Numbered from the stretch's first letter, positions 1 to 7,117 are shown. The stretch is DNA of 21,523 bases from an uncultured Phycisphaerales bacterium (GCA_903868035.1 CAIPTQ010000179.1:1-21523); one strand, 5' to 3'. Notes: generated by a model not told the origin, from the letters alone. Numbers and translations: made by a program.

Positions 1-1
1 C

Positions 2-112
2 AGCGGGTATGGGGTGACGGGGGCGGCGGTGCCGGAGCCGTGGGCGGTGGGGGTGTTGGCGTTGGGGGGGATGGGGTTGGTGATGAGGCGGAGGGGGAGG
101 CGGGGCGGGTGA
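2..112 (+). CDS. C-terminal end of a PEP-CTERM sorting-domain protein (partial)
   Basis: Only the last 36 codons are in the window; the gene enters from the left in the frame starting at base 2 and stops at TGA 110-112. The tail has the three-part architecture of the PEP-CTERM signal: a VPEP motif, a hydrophobic glycine-rich stretch (AVGVLALGGMGLVM) and a terminal arginine cluster (RRRGRRGG). In this family the signal directs an exported protein to an exosortase-type processing and anchoring system, usually in bacteria that make exopolysaccharide. The upstream domain is not visible, so the function of the mature protein is unknown. The reading is short but the motif order is characteristic. 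The other two plus frames and the minus strand give only low-complexity peptides. Confidence 0.8.
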   Translation, partial: SGYGVTGAAVPEPWAVGVLALGGMGLVMRRRGRRGG

Positions 113-120
113 AGGGGTGA

Positions 121-369
121 TTTTCGATTTTCGATTGAATCATTGAATCATGTTCACCACGAAGACGCGAAGGGATGAAGACGCACGAAGAATTTTTACC
201 ACAGAGCCACTTTTTACCACAGAGCCACTGAGACACGGAGGACGCACAGAGACGGACGAAGCGATTTGAAATTTGAGATTTGAGATTTTTGAGAATGGGG
301 GTGTTCACCACGACGACGTGACGGGACTACGGACGTAAATTGGCCACAAATTAACACCAATGAACGCCA
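121..369. repeat. Intergenic spacer made of several short repeat families
   Basis: This gene-free stretch between the PEP-CTERM gene and shc is a patchwork of short repeats. TTTTCGA occurs twice in tandem at 121-134, followed by TTGAATCA twice at 135-150. GAAGACGC recurs at 161 and 177. An 18-bp unit is duplicated at 193-228. An ATTTGAG-type run lies at 264-293. TTCACCACGA recurs at 152 and 303. A segment at 337-369 reads like the CACAAATTAACACCAATGAA family. Similar ACCACAGAG and TTCACCACGAAG strings are, from general knowledge, scattered in the spacers of several environmental bacterial phyla. No open frame or RNA gene is seen here. A 10-bp palindrome, GGAACGTTCC, lies at 387-396 just past the shc stop. 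Confidence 0.7.
193..228. repeat. Perfect 18-bp tandem duplication
   Basis: The unit TTTTTACCACAGAGCCAC occurs at 193-210 and again, identically, at 211-228. The text after it (TGAGACACGGAGGACGCACAGAG) continues the same ACAGAG style, suggesting the unit belongs to a dispersed family rather than arising only by slippage. Confidence 0.85.
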
Positions 370-408
370 AGATCGAGTTGGGCGATGGAACGTTCCGCGC
401 GCCCGGGG

Positions 409-2376
409 CTATTCCTGATGGGCGGTGAGGCGGCGGAAGCGGGCGAGCGCCATGAGGGGGAAGTAGAGGCGATAGAGGTGGTATTTGAGGTAGAAGACGC
501 GGGGGAAGCCGGTGCCGGTGAACCAGTTTTCCTCCCAGTTGCCGTCGGCGCCTTGGTATTCGATGAGCCAGAGGATGGCCTTCTGGATGTGGGGATCGTC
601 GCCGGAGGCGTGGCCGGCGGCGGCCATGAGGCCCATGGCGCCCCAGGCGGTTTGGGAGGGGGTGCTGGGGCCGCGGCCCTTGAGGCTGGGGTTTTCGTAG
701 GTGTCGCAGGATTCGCCGAAGCTGCCGTCCGATTTTTGCACGGAGCGCAGCCAGTCGGCGGCTTTGCGTATCCACTTGTGATCCATGCGTTCGCCGACGC
801 TGCGCAGGCCGGTGAGCGTTTGCCACGTGCCATAGATGTAGTTGACGCCCCAGCGGCCGAACCAGCAGCCGTCCTTGTCCTGGGTTTCCTTGATGAAGTC
901 CACGGCCTTGCGGACGGCGGGGTGGGCGGCGGTGATGCCGCAGTGGCCGAGGCATTCGAGGACGCGGCCGGTGATGTCCGGGCAGGAGGGATCCTGGATG
1001 GCGTTGTGGTCGGCGAAGGGGACGTGTTCGAGCACGGGCTTGTTGCGGGTGCGGTCGAAGGCGGCCCAACCGCCATCATCGTTCTGCATGGCCAGCAGCC
1101 AGTTGACGGCGCGTTTCACGGCGGGTTCCGCCGGGCCGTTGCCGGTGCGCTGGAGGGCCATGGCGACCATGGCGGTGTCATCCACATCGGGGTAGTGGGG
1201 ATTGGCGAATTCAAAAAACCAGCCGGAAGGCTCCACGTCGGGGCAGTTCTTGGCCCAGTCGGAGGCGTTGCGGCATTCCTTGTTGAGCAGCCAGGTGGCG
1301 GTTTTGGAGGCGTCGGGATCGTCGGGCCCCAGGCCGGCTTCGGCCAGAGCGTGGAGGGCGATGCCGGTGTCCCAGACGACGGAGAAGCAGGGCTGAATGC
1401 GGATGGTGTCGTTGGTCTCGTCGCGGATGAACAAGTCCTTGAGGTGTTTTTGGGCTTCGAGGACTTTGGGGTGGTCGTCGGGATAGCCCAGGGCGCGGAA
1501 GACGATGAGCACGTAGACCATGGGGGGGAAGATCGCGCCGAGGCCTTCGGAGTTTTCCATGTGTTCGAGGATCCACTTTTCGGCATCGCGGATCGCCTTG
1601 GGCCGTAGCGGGGTGACGGCGGTTTTTTCGTAGCGCTTGAGCGTGACGTCAAGGAGCAGGAACATCTCGCGCCAGGAGCGCGGCAGGAACTTGAGCCGGC
1701 CGGCGGAACTGTTGCGCTTGGCATAATCGCGGTAGAGCTCGCGGATGCCCAGATGTGCCGGCAATTGCCGGGTGGGGCGGAGGGTGCTGACGATCGCCAG
1801 CGGGAGAATCATCGTGCGCGACCAGGCGGAGACGGCGTAGAGATTGAAGTAGAGGAACTTGGGCAGCAGGGCGATTTCCGGGGGGATGGCGGGGCAGGCG
1901 TCGTAGGAAATCTGGCCGAGTGCCGCGAAGTAGAACTTGGTGAAGGAGTTGCATTGTTCGGCGCCGCCGAGGGCGAGGACGACCTCGCACGCGGCCCGCA
2001 TATACGGGGCATCGGGGTCGTCGCCCATGAGTTTGAGCGCGAAGTAGGCCTTGACGGTGCCGGCCAGATCGTTGGCTCCGCCGGGGTACATATTCCAGCC
2101 GCCGTCGGGTTGCTGGAGGGAGCGGAGGTGGTTGGCGATGAGGGGGAGGTCGGGGTCGTACTCCTGCCCGAGGATGAATTTCAGAAGGATGTATTCAGAT
2201 TCGAGAATGGAATCGCCCTGCAGCTCGGCGCACCAGTAGCCATCCGGGTGGCGCATGGAGATGAGGGCGTCCTTGGCGGCGTCAATGGCGCCGGTCAGCG
2301 GCAGGGATACTGGGGAGTGGGGTAGAGTGTGGGATGCGTCAACGGAATGGGACAATGTGCGTGTAAATGCCGTCAC
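409..2376 (-). CDS. shc: Squalene-hopene cyclase
   Basis: The 655-aa product matches the class II triterpene cyclase family, which cyclises squalene to hopene or hopanol at the membrane, the first committed step to hopanoids. The catalytic aspartate motif DVDDTA is at residues 397-402 (general acid Asp within DXDD). Repeated QW motifs that clamp the alpha-barrels are visible around residues 88-94 (QQPDGGW), 431-437 (QNDDGGW), 499-505, 547-553 and 608-614 (QGADGNW). Length is normal for the family. The start is a GTG at 2376 with AGGA at 2387-2390, ten bases upstream. A weak minus-strand promoter candidate is TTGTGC 2427-2422 and TATCCT 2402-2397 with a 19-base spacer. The gene is divergent from the hpnO-like gene, which fits a shared hopanoid role. 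Confidence 0.96.
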   Translation of the reverse strand: MTAFTRTLSHSVDASHTLPHSPVSLPLTGAIDAAKDALISMRHPDGYWCAELQGDSILESEYILLKFILGQEYDPDLPLIANHLRSLQQPDGGWNMYPGGANDLAGTVKAYFALKLMGDDPDAPYMRAACEVVLALGGAEQCNSFTKFYFAALGQISYDACPAIPPEIALLPKFLYFNLYAVSAWSRTMILPLAIVSTLRPTRQLPAHLGIRELYRDYAKRNSSAGRLKFLPRSWREMFLLLDVTLKRYEKTAVTPLRPKAIRDAEKWILEHMENSEGLGAIFPPMVYVLIVFRALGYPDDHPKVLEAQKHLKDLFIRDETNDTIRIQPCFSVVWDTGIALHALAEAGLGPDDPDASKTATWLLNKECRNASDWAKNCPDVEPSGWFFEFANPHYPDVDDTAMVAMALQRTGNGPAEPAVKRAVNWLLAMQNDDGGWAAFDRTRNKPVLEHVPFADHNAIQDPSCPDITGRVLECLGHCGITAAHPAVRKAVDFIKETQDKDGCWFGRWGVNYIYGTWQTLTGLRSVGERMDHKWIRKAADWLRSVQKSDGSFGESCDTYENPSLKGRGPSTPSQTAWGAMGLMAAAGHASGDDPHIQKAILWLIEYQGADGNWEENWFTGTGFPRVFYLKYHLYRLYFPLMALARFRRLTAHQE

Positions 2377-2535
2377 GATCAGTGGTTCCTAAACGCAGGA
2401 TAGCACGGCCAGTCAATTCCAGCACAATGAAACATTAACACAACCGAGAAAAACCGGCAAGGAAAAGAGCCTGAGGGGGGAGGTTTTTTTGAGAGTGTGA
2501 ATGTCATGAGCCGCGCCAAGGCCCGTGCGTCGCGG

Positions 2536-2571
2536 TATACTTGCATTTTATCGGAGTCTGCCAAGCGGGAG
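2536..2571 (+). promoter_or_regulatory. Candidate -10 box and ribosome binding site that set the hpnO start
   Basis: TATACT at 2536-2541 is a near-consensus -10 box, although no convincing -35 lies 16-18 bases upstream. GGGAG at 2567-2571 is nine bases before the ATG at 2581. Together they favour translation from 2581 over the in-frame ATGs at 2497 and 2506, which lie upstream of the putative transcription start. Confidence 0.45.
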
Positions 2572-2580
2572 CTTTTGTTC

Positions 2581-3972
2581 ATGCCGGACATTTACCAGGA
2601 CTTTCAGGGTTGGCTCAAAGAGCACGACGGCCGCCAGTATGAGTTACATGACCAGCATGTGAACTCGGCGTTTGTGAAGATGTTGCGCACGATCGGTTTT
2701 GACAAGGGCTACGTCCGCGGCCAGGGGTGCCATTTGTGGGATGCGGCAGGGAACAAGTACCTGGACTTGCTGACCGGCTGGGGGGTGTTCGCCCTGGGAC
2801 GCAACCACCCGAAAGTCCGCGCGATTCTCCGGCAGGTGCTGGATGCCGACATGCCCAACCTGGTGCGGATGGACTGTGCGATCCTCTCGGGCCTGGTCGC
2901 CGAAAAACTTACACAGCATACTTCGCCGGGTTTGAGCCGCATCTTTTTCACCAACAGCGGCACGGAAACGGTGGAGGGGGCGCTGAAATTCGCCCGCTGC
3001 TTCACCGGCCGGCAGAAAATCATCTACTGCGACCACGCCTTCCATGGCCTGACCAACGGGTCGCTGGCGATCAACGGCGCGGATTTTTTCAAGGAGCGCT
3101 TCGGCGAGTTCACGCCGGGGGCGGTCAAGGTGCCGTTCAATGATCTGGCGGCACTGGAGCAGGCGCTGGCGGGCAAAGACGTGGCGGGCTTTATTGTCGA
3201 GCCGGTGCAGGGCAAGAGCTGCGAGATGGTTGCGGATGGATTCCTCAAGGAAGCCCAGCGCCTCTGCCATGCCGCCGGATCGCTGCTGATTCTGGATGAA
3301 GTGCAGTGCGGATTGGGCCGCACGGGCAAGTGGTTCGCCTATCACTACTTTGACGGCGTGGAGCCGGATATTCTGTGCGTCGCCAAGGCGTTGTCGGGCG
3401 GCTATGTGCCCAACGGCGCGATTGTCACCCGCCCCGACATCATGAAATGTGTCTTTGATTCCATGGAACATTGCGTGGTGCATTCCAACACGTACGGCCA
3501 GAACGACCTAGCGATGGCCGCAGCCCTGGCGAGTCTGTACGTCATTGAGGACGAAAAACTGGTCGAAAATGCCGCCGCCATGGGGGAGTACGCCCAGACG
3601 CGCCTGCGGGAAATCGGCGCCCAATGCCCCTTCGTGTCCGCCGTTCGCGGCAAGGGCCTGATGTTCGGCATCGACTTCGCCCGTCCCAAGTCCGGCTTCC
3701 TCCTCCAGCAAAAATGGGACGCTCTGCATAAAATGAACTACGCCGTCTTCGGCCAGACCGTGATCGTCCCGCTGCTCCACGAGCACCGCATCCTCACCCA
3801 GGTCGCCGGCTACCACACCGAAGTCATCAAGTTCCTCCCCCCCATGACGATCGGCAAGGAAGACCTCGATTGGTTCCTCGGGGCCATGGAAAAGGTGCTG
3901 GGCGACACCAGCAAGACCGGCGCGACGTTGAAGACGATTGGACGGCTGGCGGTGGGGGCGGTGCGCGGATGA
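2581..3972 (+). CDS. hpnO: Class III PLP aminotransferase, HpnO-like (aminohopanoid synthesis)
   Basis: The 463-aa product is a fold-type I, class III aminotransferase. The PLP lysine is K269 in the AKALSGG motif, and the pyridine-binding aspartate is D239 in LDEVQCGLGRTG. FFTNSGTETVEGALKFAR (about 122-139) and DHAFHG (151-156) are also typical. Long conserved stretches such as NLVRMDCA, VKVPFNDLAALE, HSNTYGQNDLAMAA and HEHRILTQVAG resemble what is known of HpnO, which transaminates the hopanoid side chain to make aminobacteriohopanetriol. The divergent shc neighbour supports this. An ornithine or acetylornithine aminotransferase role is the main alternative. The start at 2581 is chosen because a good ribosome site precedes it and the upstream in-frame extension from 2497 looks unlike the family. 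The gene converges on vapC with a nine-base gap. Confidence 0.85.
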   Translation: MPDIYQDFQGWLKEHDGRQYELHDQHVNSAFVKMLRTIGFDKGYVRGQGCHLWDAAGNKYLDLLTGWGVFALGRNHPKVRAILRQVLDADMPNLVRMDCAILSGLVAEKLTQHTSPGLSRIFFTNSGTETVEGALKFARCFTGRQKIIYCDHAFHGLTNGSLAINGADFFKERFGEFTPGAVKVPFNDLAALEQALAGKDVAGFIVEPVQGKSCEMVADGFLKEAQRLCHAAGSLLILDEVQCGLGRTGKWFAYHYFDGVEPDILCVAKALSGGYVPNGAIVTRPDIMKCVFDSMEHCVVHSNTYGQNDLAMAAALASLYVIEDEKLVENAAAMGEYAQTRLREIGAQCPFVSAVRGKGLMFGIDFARPKSGFLLQQKWDALHKMNYAVFGQTVIVPLLHEHRILTQVAGYHTEVIKFLPPMTIGKEDLDWFLGAMEKVLGDTSKTGATLKTIGRLAVGAVRG

Positions 3973-3981
3973 CGAGGGTTT

Positions 3982-4401
3982 TCACTTGCCCAGCAAATTG
4001 ACGCCGAGTTTCGCGGCGGCTTTGCGCAACGGTTCGTCCAATGTCGCCAAGGGCAGTTGCTCCGTGAGCGCTAAATCCAGATACAGTGCGTCATAGCTGG
4101 TCAGTTCATGCGCTCGGCAAAGCGGCAGGATATGGGCAAATGCCCGCCGTGCCGCATCATCATGGATCGTCAGGTCAAACGATTCAATCAGGGCGATAAA
4201 CTGGGCCACCTTCGCGGGCGTGATCCGCTTCTTCTTTTCGGCCAGATAGAGCACATTGGTCAGTTCCACAAACCACCACGCGGGCACGGCGGCGGCTTCG
4301 GCGGACATACGGTCCAGCAGCGCCTGGGTCTCCGGGGTGGCCTCCTCCGGAAAACACCACGCCAGCGCCACGGAGGAATCAAGCACAAAGCTCGCCTTCA
4401 C
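3982..4401 (-). CDS. vapC: VapC-like PIN-domain toxin ribonuclease
   Basis: The 139-aa product has the PIN fold of VapC toxins, metal-dependent RNases that cleave tRNA or rRNA and are silenced by a cognate antitoxin. The expected acidic quartet is visible: D8 in FVLDSSVALAW, E46 in FVELTNVL, D104 in TSYDALYLDLA and D122 in ATLDEPL. Length is normal. The start ATG at 4401 overlaps the antitoxin stop by four bases (ATGA), so the two are translationally coupled. The promoter lies upstream of the antitoxin. All catalytic positions are intact, so it is likely active. Its exact RNA target cannot be inferred. Confidence 0.93.
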   Translation of the reverse strand: MKASFVLDSSVALAWCFPEEATPETQALLDRMSAEAAAVPAWWFVELTNVLYLAEKKKRITPAKVAQFIALIESFDLTIHDDAARRAFAHILPLCRAHELTSYDALYLDLALTEQLPLATLDEPLRKAAAKLGVNLLGK

Positions 4402-4649
4402 GGCCGGCCCTCCTCAAGCAGGTCGCGTATCTTCAGGCCGCGCAGCGACAGGGTCTTCGACGCCTTGCGCCACTCCTGAATGGCCGCCTTGCGCTGGTCC
4501 GGCGTACTCCGCTTGCTGACGGGCACCAGCCGGGCCACCGGCGTGCCATGACGTGTGATCGTGATTTCGCTTCCCGATTCGGCCAATTCCAGCAGTTCCG
4601 CAAAACGCGTCTTGGCATCATAAGATCCGATGGTCGTGACGCTGGTCAT
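4398..4649 (-). CDS. Phd/YefM-type antitoxin paired with VapC
   Basis: The 83-aa product has the N-terminal layout of Phd/YefM antitoxins: a short strand, then SYDAKTRFAELLELAESG and ITITRHGTPVARLVP (residues about 9-43). That region usually binds DNA as a dimer. The basic and acidic C-terminal half (about 45-83) would wrap the toxin. It precedes and overlaps vapC by four bases, the standard antitoxin-first order that allows autorepression. A ribosome site, GGAAAGG, precedes the ATG at 4649. The leader carries direct repeats that could be its operator. Confidence 0.9.
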   Translation of the reverse strand: MTSVTTIGSYDAKTRFAELLELAESGSEITITRHGTPVARLVPVSKRSTPDQRKAAIQEWRKASKTLSLRGLKIRDLLEEGRP

Positions 4650-4669
4650 AAAGACCTTTCCATAAAGAC
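4647..4669 (-). promoter_or_regulatory. Direct repeats in the antitoxin leader, possible autoregulatory operator
   Basis: CATAAAGAC occurs at 4647-4655 and 4661-4669, 14 bases apart; on the coding strand this is GTCTTTATG twice. The first copy includes the antitoxin start codon. A short palindrome GGTC-ATAAA-GACC overlaps it at 4644-4656. Phd-family antitoxins commonly repress their own operon by binding repeated sites near the promoter, so an operator role is plausible but unproven. Confidence 0.4.
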
Positions 4670-4681
4670 TAGCCTACGACC

Positions 4682-4710
4682 AGTCTATCCGCTGCCAAAG
4701 CACGAATCAA
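4682..4710 (-). promoter_or_regulatory. Promoter of the antitoxin-toxin operon
   Basis: On the minus strand TTGATT (4710-4705) and TAGACT (4687-4682) are separated by 17 bases. The predicted transcription start near 4675 gives a leader of about 26 bases before the antitoxin ATG at 4649. This is sequence inspection only. Confidence 0.6.
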
Positions 4711-4931
4711 ACCTGCTGTTCATGGATTCATGGATCAAGAATCCTTGGATTTGGGTTTTCTTTGCCAGGAAAAAAGTCCTTGCCACCACCGGCGTTCCCG
4801 CGCCGATCCGGAAAACGATGGGCCTCCCGCGGACATCTGGCGGCGGGGGCGGTATCAGGATAATATTCCCCAGACATAGCGGCTCTGATGCCGGAGCCTG
4901 GATATGGCTTTTTTACACAAGGAAGAATCGA

Positions 4932-6122
4932 ATGGCGAAAAAGACTGTGGCCCAACTGGATGTCAAAGGCAAGCGCGTCCTGGTGCGGGTGGATTTCAAT
5001 GTGCCGCTGGATGCGAACTTGCAGGTGACGGATGACCGGCGGATTCGCTCGGCGCTGCCGACGATCAAGAACATCATCGAGCGCGGCGGCAAGGCGATTT
5101 TGATGAGCCATCTGGGGCGTCCCAAGGCCGGGCCGGAGAAGAAATTCTCGCTCAAGCCGGCGGCGGACGTGTTGGCTAAGCTGCTCAACAAGCCGGTGGC
5201 GCTGACCACGGATTGCATCGGGCCGGATGCCGAGAAGGCGGTGGCGGCGATGAAGGACGGCGACGTGGTGCTGCTGGAAAACACCCGCGTCCACAAGGAA
5301 GAGGAAAAGAACGATCCGGGGTTCTCGGCACAGCTCGCGAAACTCGGTGACCTCTATGTGAATGACGCCTTCGGCACCGCCCACCGCCAGCACGGCTCCA
5401 CCTTCGGCGTGGCGGAAATCATTGGCCCGGGCAAGCGGGCGATCGGGTTCCTCATCGAAAAGGAAATCAAGTACCTGGGCGATGCCCTCAACAAGCCCCA
5501 GCGCCCGTTCATCGCGATCCTGGGCGGGGCGAAGGTCTCCGACAAGATCGAGGTGATCGAGAACCTGCTGGCCAAGGCCGACGCGATCCTCATCGGCGGA
5601 GCCATGGCTTATACGTTCTTCCTGGCGCAGGGCCGGAAGATCGGCAAGAGCCTTTCCGAAAAGGATAAGGTGGACCTGGCCAAGAGCCTGCTGGCCAAGG
5701 CCGGCGGCAAGATTGTGCTGCCCCTGGATAACGTCATCAGCGACCAGATGACCGACGACGCCAAGACCAGCGTGGTCGAGGGCGACATCCCCGACAACAT
5801 GGAAGGCTTCGACATCGGGCCCAAGACGGCCCAGTTGTATGCCGACCGGATTCGGGCGTCCCGGACGGTGGTGTGGAACGGTCCGATGGGCGTGTTCGAG
5901 AAAAAGCCGTTCATCAACGGAACCAGGGTGGTGGCCGAGGCGCTGGCGGCGGCGACGAGCAACGGCGCGACGACGATCATCGGCGGCGGCGACTCGGCGG
6001 CGGCGATCGAGGAGTTCGGGCTGGCCGACAAGGTGAGCCACGTTTCGACCGGCGGCGGGGCGAGCCTGGAATTCCTTGAAGGCAAGGGTTTTGCGTGCCT
6101 GGACATTCTGGATAATGCGTGA
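4932..6122 (+). CDS. pgk: Phosphoglycerate kinase
   Basis: The 396-aa product catalyses the reversible phosphate transfer between 1,3-bisphosphoglycerate and ADP in cytoplasmic glycolysis. Signature segments are RVDFNVP (19-25), MSHLGRP (58-64), HRQHGST (151-157), GGAKVSDKI (198-206), VVWNGPMGVFE (313-323) and GGGDSAAAIEEFG (351-363). The last two belong to the nucleotide side of the cleft. Length is normal. ATG 4932 is chosen because AAGGAAG at 4919-4925 precedes it by six bases and family homology begins there. The open frame extends upstream to 4548 but overlaps the antitoxin gene antisense. The 4711-4931 spacer shows no clear promoter, only a GATAAT at 4859-4864 without a -35. Confidence 0.97.
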   Translation: MAKKTVAQLDVKGKRVLVRVDFNVPLDANLQVTDDRRIRSALPTIKNIIERGGKAILMSHLGRPKAGPEKKFSLKPAADVLAKLLNKPVALTTDCIGPDAEKAVAAMKDGDVVLLENTRVHKEEEKNDPGFSAQLAKLGDLYVNDAFGTAHRQHGSTFGVAEIIGPGKRAIGFLIEKEIKYLGDALNKPQRPFIAILGGAKVSDKIEVIENLLAKADAILIGGAMAYTFFLAQGRKIGKSLSEKDKVDLAKSLLAKAGGKIVLPLDNVISDQMTDDAKTSVVEGDIPDNMEGFDIGPKTAQLYADRIRASRTVVWNGPMGVFEKKPFINGTRVVAEALAAATSNGATTIIGGGDSAAAIEEFGLADKVSHVSTGGGASLEFLEGKGFACLDILDNA

Positions 6123-6128
6123 CGTGAT

Positions 6129-6203
6129 GCGGGGCGCCTCCGCAGTACACCCCAGACCGCCGACGAGGGCGTCGGCACCACTGGTGGGGCGCCCCGCTTT
6201 TTT
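6129..6203 (+). terminator. Rho-independent terminator with a nested hairpin, after pgk
   Basis: GCGGGGCGCC at 6129-6138 pairs perfectly with GGCGCCCCGC at 6188-6197, followed directly by six T (6198-6203). The loop holds a second perfect hairpin: GCCGACG at 6159-6165 and CGTCGGC at 6170-6176 around AGGG. The outer stem plus T-run is a classic intrinsic terminator. It separates pgk from rpe. Confidence 0.85.
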
Positions 6204-6264
6204 AACCCGGTCGCGCCACGGAAATGCGTGACCAGATTGATCTTCTTGAGGAACTGAGTGCCTG

Positions 6265-6948
6265 ATGTCCAACGTGTTCCAACATCCCCCGCATTTGCCG
6301 CTGATCGCGCCGTCGATCCTTGCGGCGGATTTCGCCAAACTGGGCGCGGAGGCGGCGGACGTCGAAAAGTGCGGCGCGGACCTGCTGCACATCGACATCA
6401 TGGACGGGCATTTTGTGCCGAACCTGACGATGGGGCCGGACATCGTGCTGGCCCTGGCGCGGTCGTGCGGGCTGATGCAGGATGTACACCTGATGGTGAG
6501 CAACCCGGACGAACACATCGAGGCCTTCGCCAAGGCCGGGGCGAGGAACCTGACCTTCCACATCGAGGTCCGGCATGATGCCTCGGGCGTGGACCTGATC
6601 AAGCGGATTCACGACCTTGGGTGTACGGCGGGGGTGTGCCTGAATCCGGCGACGCCGGTGGAGGCGCTGGGGCAGACGATGCAATTGGCGGACATGGTCC
6701 TGGTGATGAGCGTGGTGCCGGGGTTCACGGGGCAGGCGTTCATGCCCGAGGTGCTGGAAAAGGTGCGGTTCCTACGGCACGAACTGGGGGCGCATCAGCG
6801 GCTGCAAATCGACGGGGGCATCGGCATACGCACCGCCCACCAGGCGCTGGAGGCGGGGGCGGATGTGCTGGTGGCCGGGGCGGCGATATTCCGCAACCCG
6901 GAGCGGGCGCAGACGATCAAGCTGCTGCGCGGGGATTACCCGAAGTGA
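6265..6948 (+). CDS. rpe: Ribulose-phosphate 3-epimerase
   Basis: The 227-aa TIM-barrel protein interconverts ribulose 5-phosphate and xylulose 5-phosphate in the pentose phosphate pathway. Visible family features are IAPSILAADFAKLG (14-27), the metal ligands H42 and D44 in HIDIMDGHFVPN, H75 in VHLMV and D183 in QIDGGI, and the phosphate-binding AGAAIF near the C-terminus. The usual NPGFGGQ loop reads VPGFTGQ here (151-157), with Asn replaced by Val and Gly by Thr. Otherwise length and order are normal. GAGGA at 6248-6252 is twelve bases before the ATG, a slightly long spacing. The pgk terminator lies upstream, so it probably has its own promoter, which was not recognised. Confidence 0.95.
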   Translation: MSNVFQHPPHLPLIAPSILAADFAKLGAEAADVEKCGADLLHIDIMDGHFVPNLTMGPDIVLALARSCGLMQDVHLMVSNPDEHIEAFAKAGARNLTFHIEVRHDASGVDLIKRIHDLGCTAGVCLNPATPVEALGQTMQLADMVLVMSVVPGFTGQAFMPEVLEKVRFLRHELGAHQRLQIDGGIGIRTAHQALEAGADVLVAGAAIFRNPERAQTIKLLRGDYPK

Positions 6949-6963
6949 GGGACCGGGTGAAAC

Positions 6964-6988
6964 TTGAGGTCCCAAATTGTGACCTCAA
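6964..6988. terminator. Inverted repeat downstream of rpe, possible terminator
   Basis: TTGAGGTC at 6964-6971 and GACCTCAA at 6981-6988 form a perfect 8-bp inverted repeat around a 9-base loop, 15 bases past the rpe stop. No T-run follows, so it may be a weak or factor-assisted terminator, an mRNA-stabilising hairpin or a protein site. Confidence 0.45.
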
Positions 6989-7013
6989 CAAGCAGCCCGG
7001 ATCGCAGACCGTT

Positions 7014-7117
7014 TAGAGCAGATTTCACTCGTTCGTAGCGGTAAGTTCCGCGAAAAGGCAAGCCCCAGCGAGAACAAACTTGCGAAGAAACGATAGGGTC
7101 GCATGAAAACCGCTCTA
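7014..7117. mobile_element. MITE-like element, about 104 bp, with TA-flanked imperfect terminal inverted repeats
   Basis: The left end TAGAGCAGATTTCACTCG (from 7014) and the reverse complement of the right end, TAGAGCGGTTTTCATGCG (ending 7117), match at 14 of 18 positions. Outer TA dinucleotides on both sides (7014-7015 and 7116-7117) look like the TA target duplication made by IS630/Tc1-mariner transposases. The interior has no open frame. This suggests a short non-autonomous element mobilised in trans. It sits between rpe and the fabI promoter. An alternative is a dispersed palindromic repeat that is not a transposon. Confidence 0.55.

Noticed and set aside
121..228. CRISPR-like repeats
   Set aside because: Repeat units are short and directly abutting, without uniform spacers, and no cas genes are present.
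385..1608. 407-aa plus-strand frame antisense to shc
   Set aside because: Gly/Val/Ala-rich shadow of the cyclase; no domain recognised.
2497..2580. 28-residue N-terminal extension of the aminotransferase
   Set aside because: Lies upstream of the putative -10 box, has a poorly spaced ribosome site and does not resemble the family's start.
4548..4931. 128-residue extension of pgk
   Set aside because: Overlaps the antitoxin gene antisense; homology and ribosome site begin at 4932.
4728..6602. 624-aa open frame antisense across pgk and into rpe
   Set aside because: It crosses a strong terminator and two conserved genes, and shows only Arg/His-rich composition.
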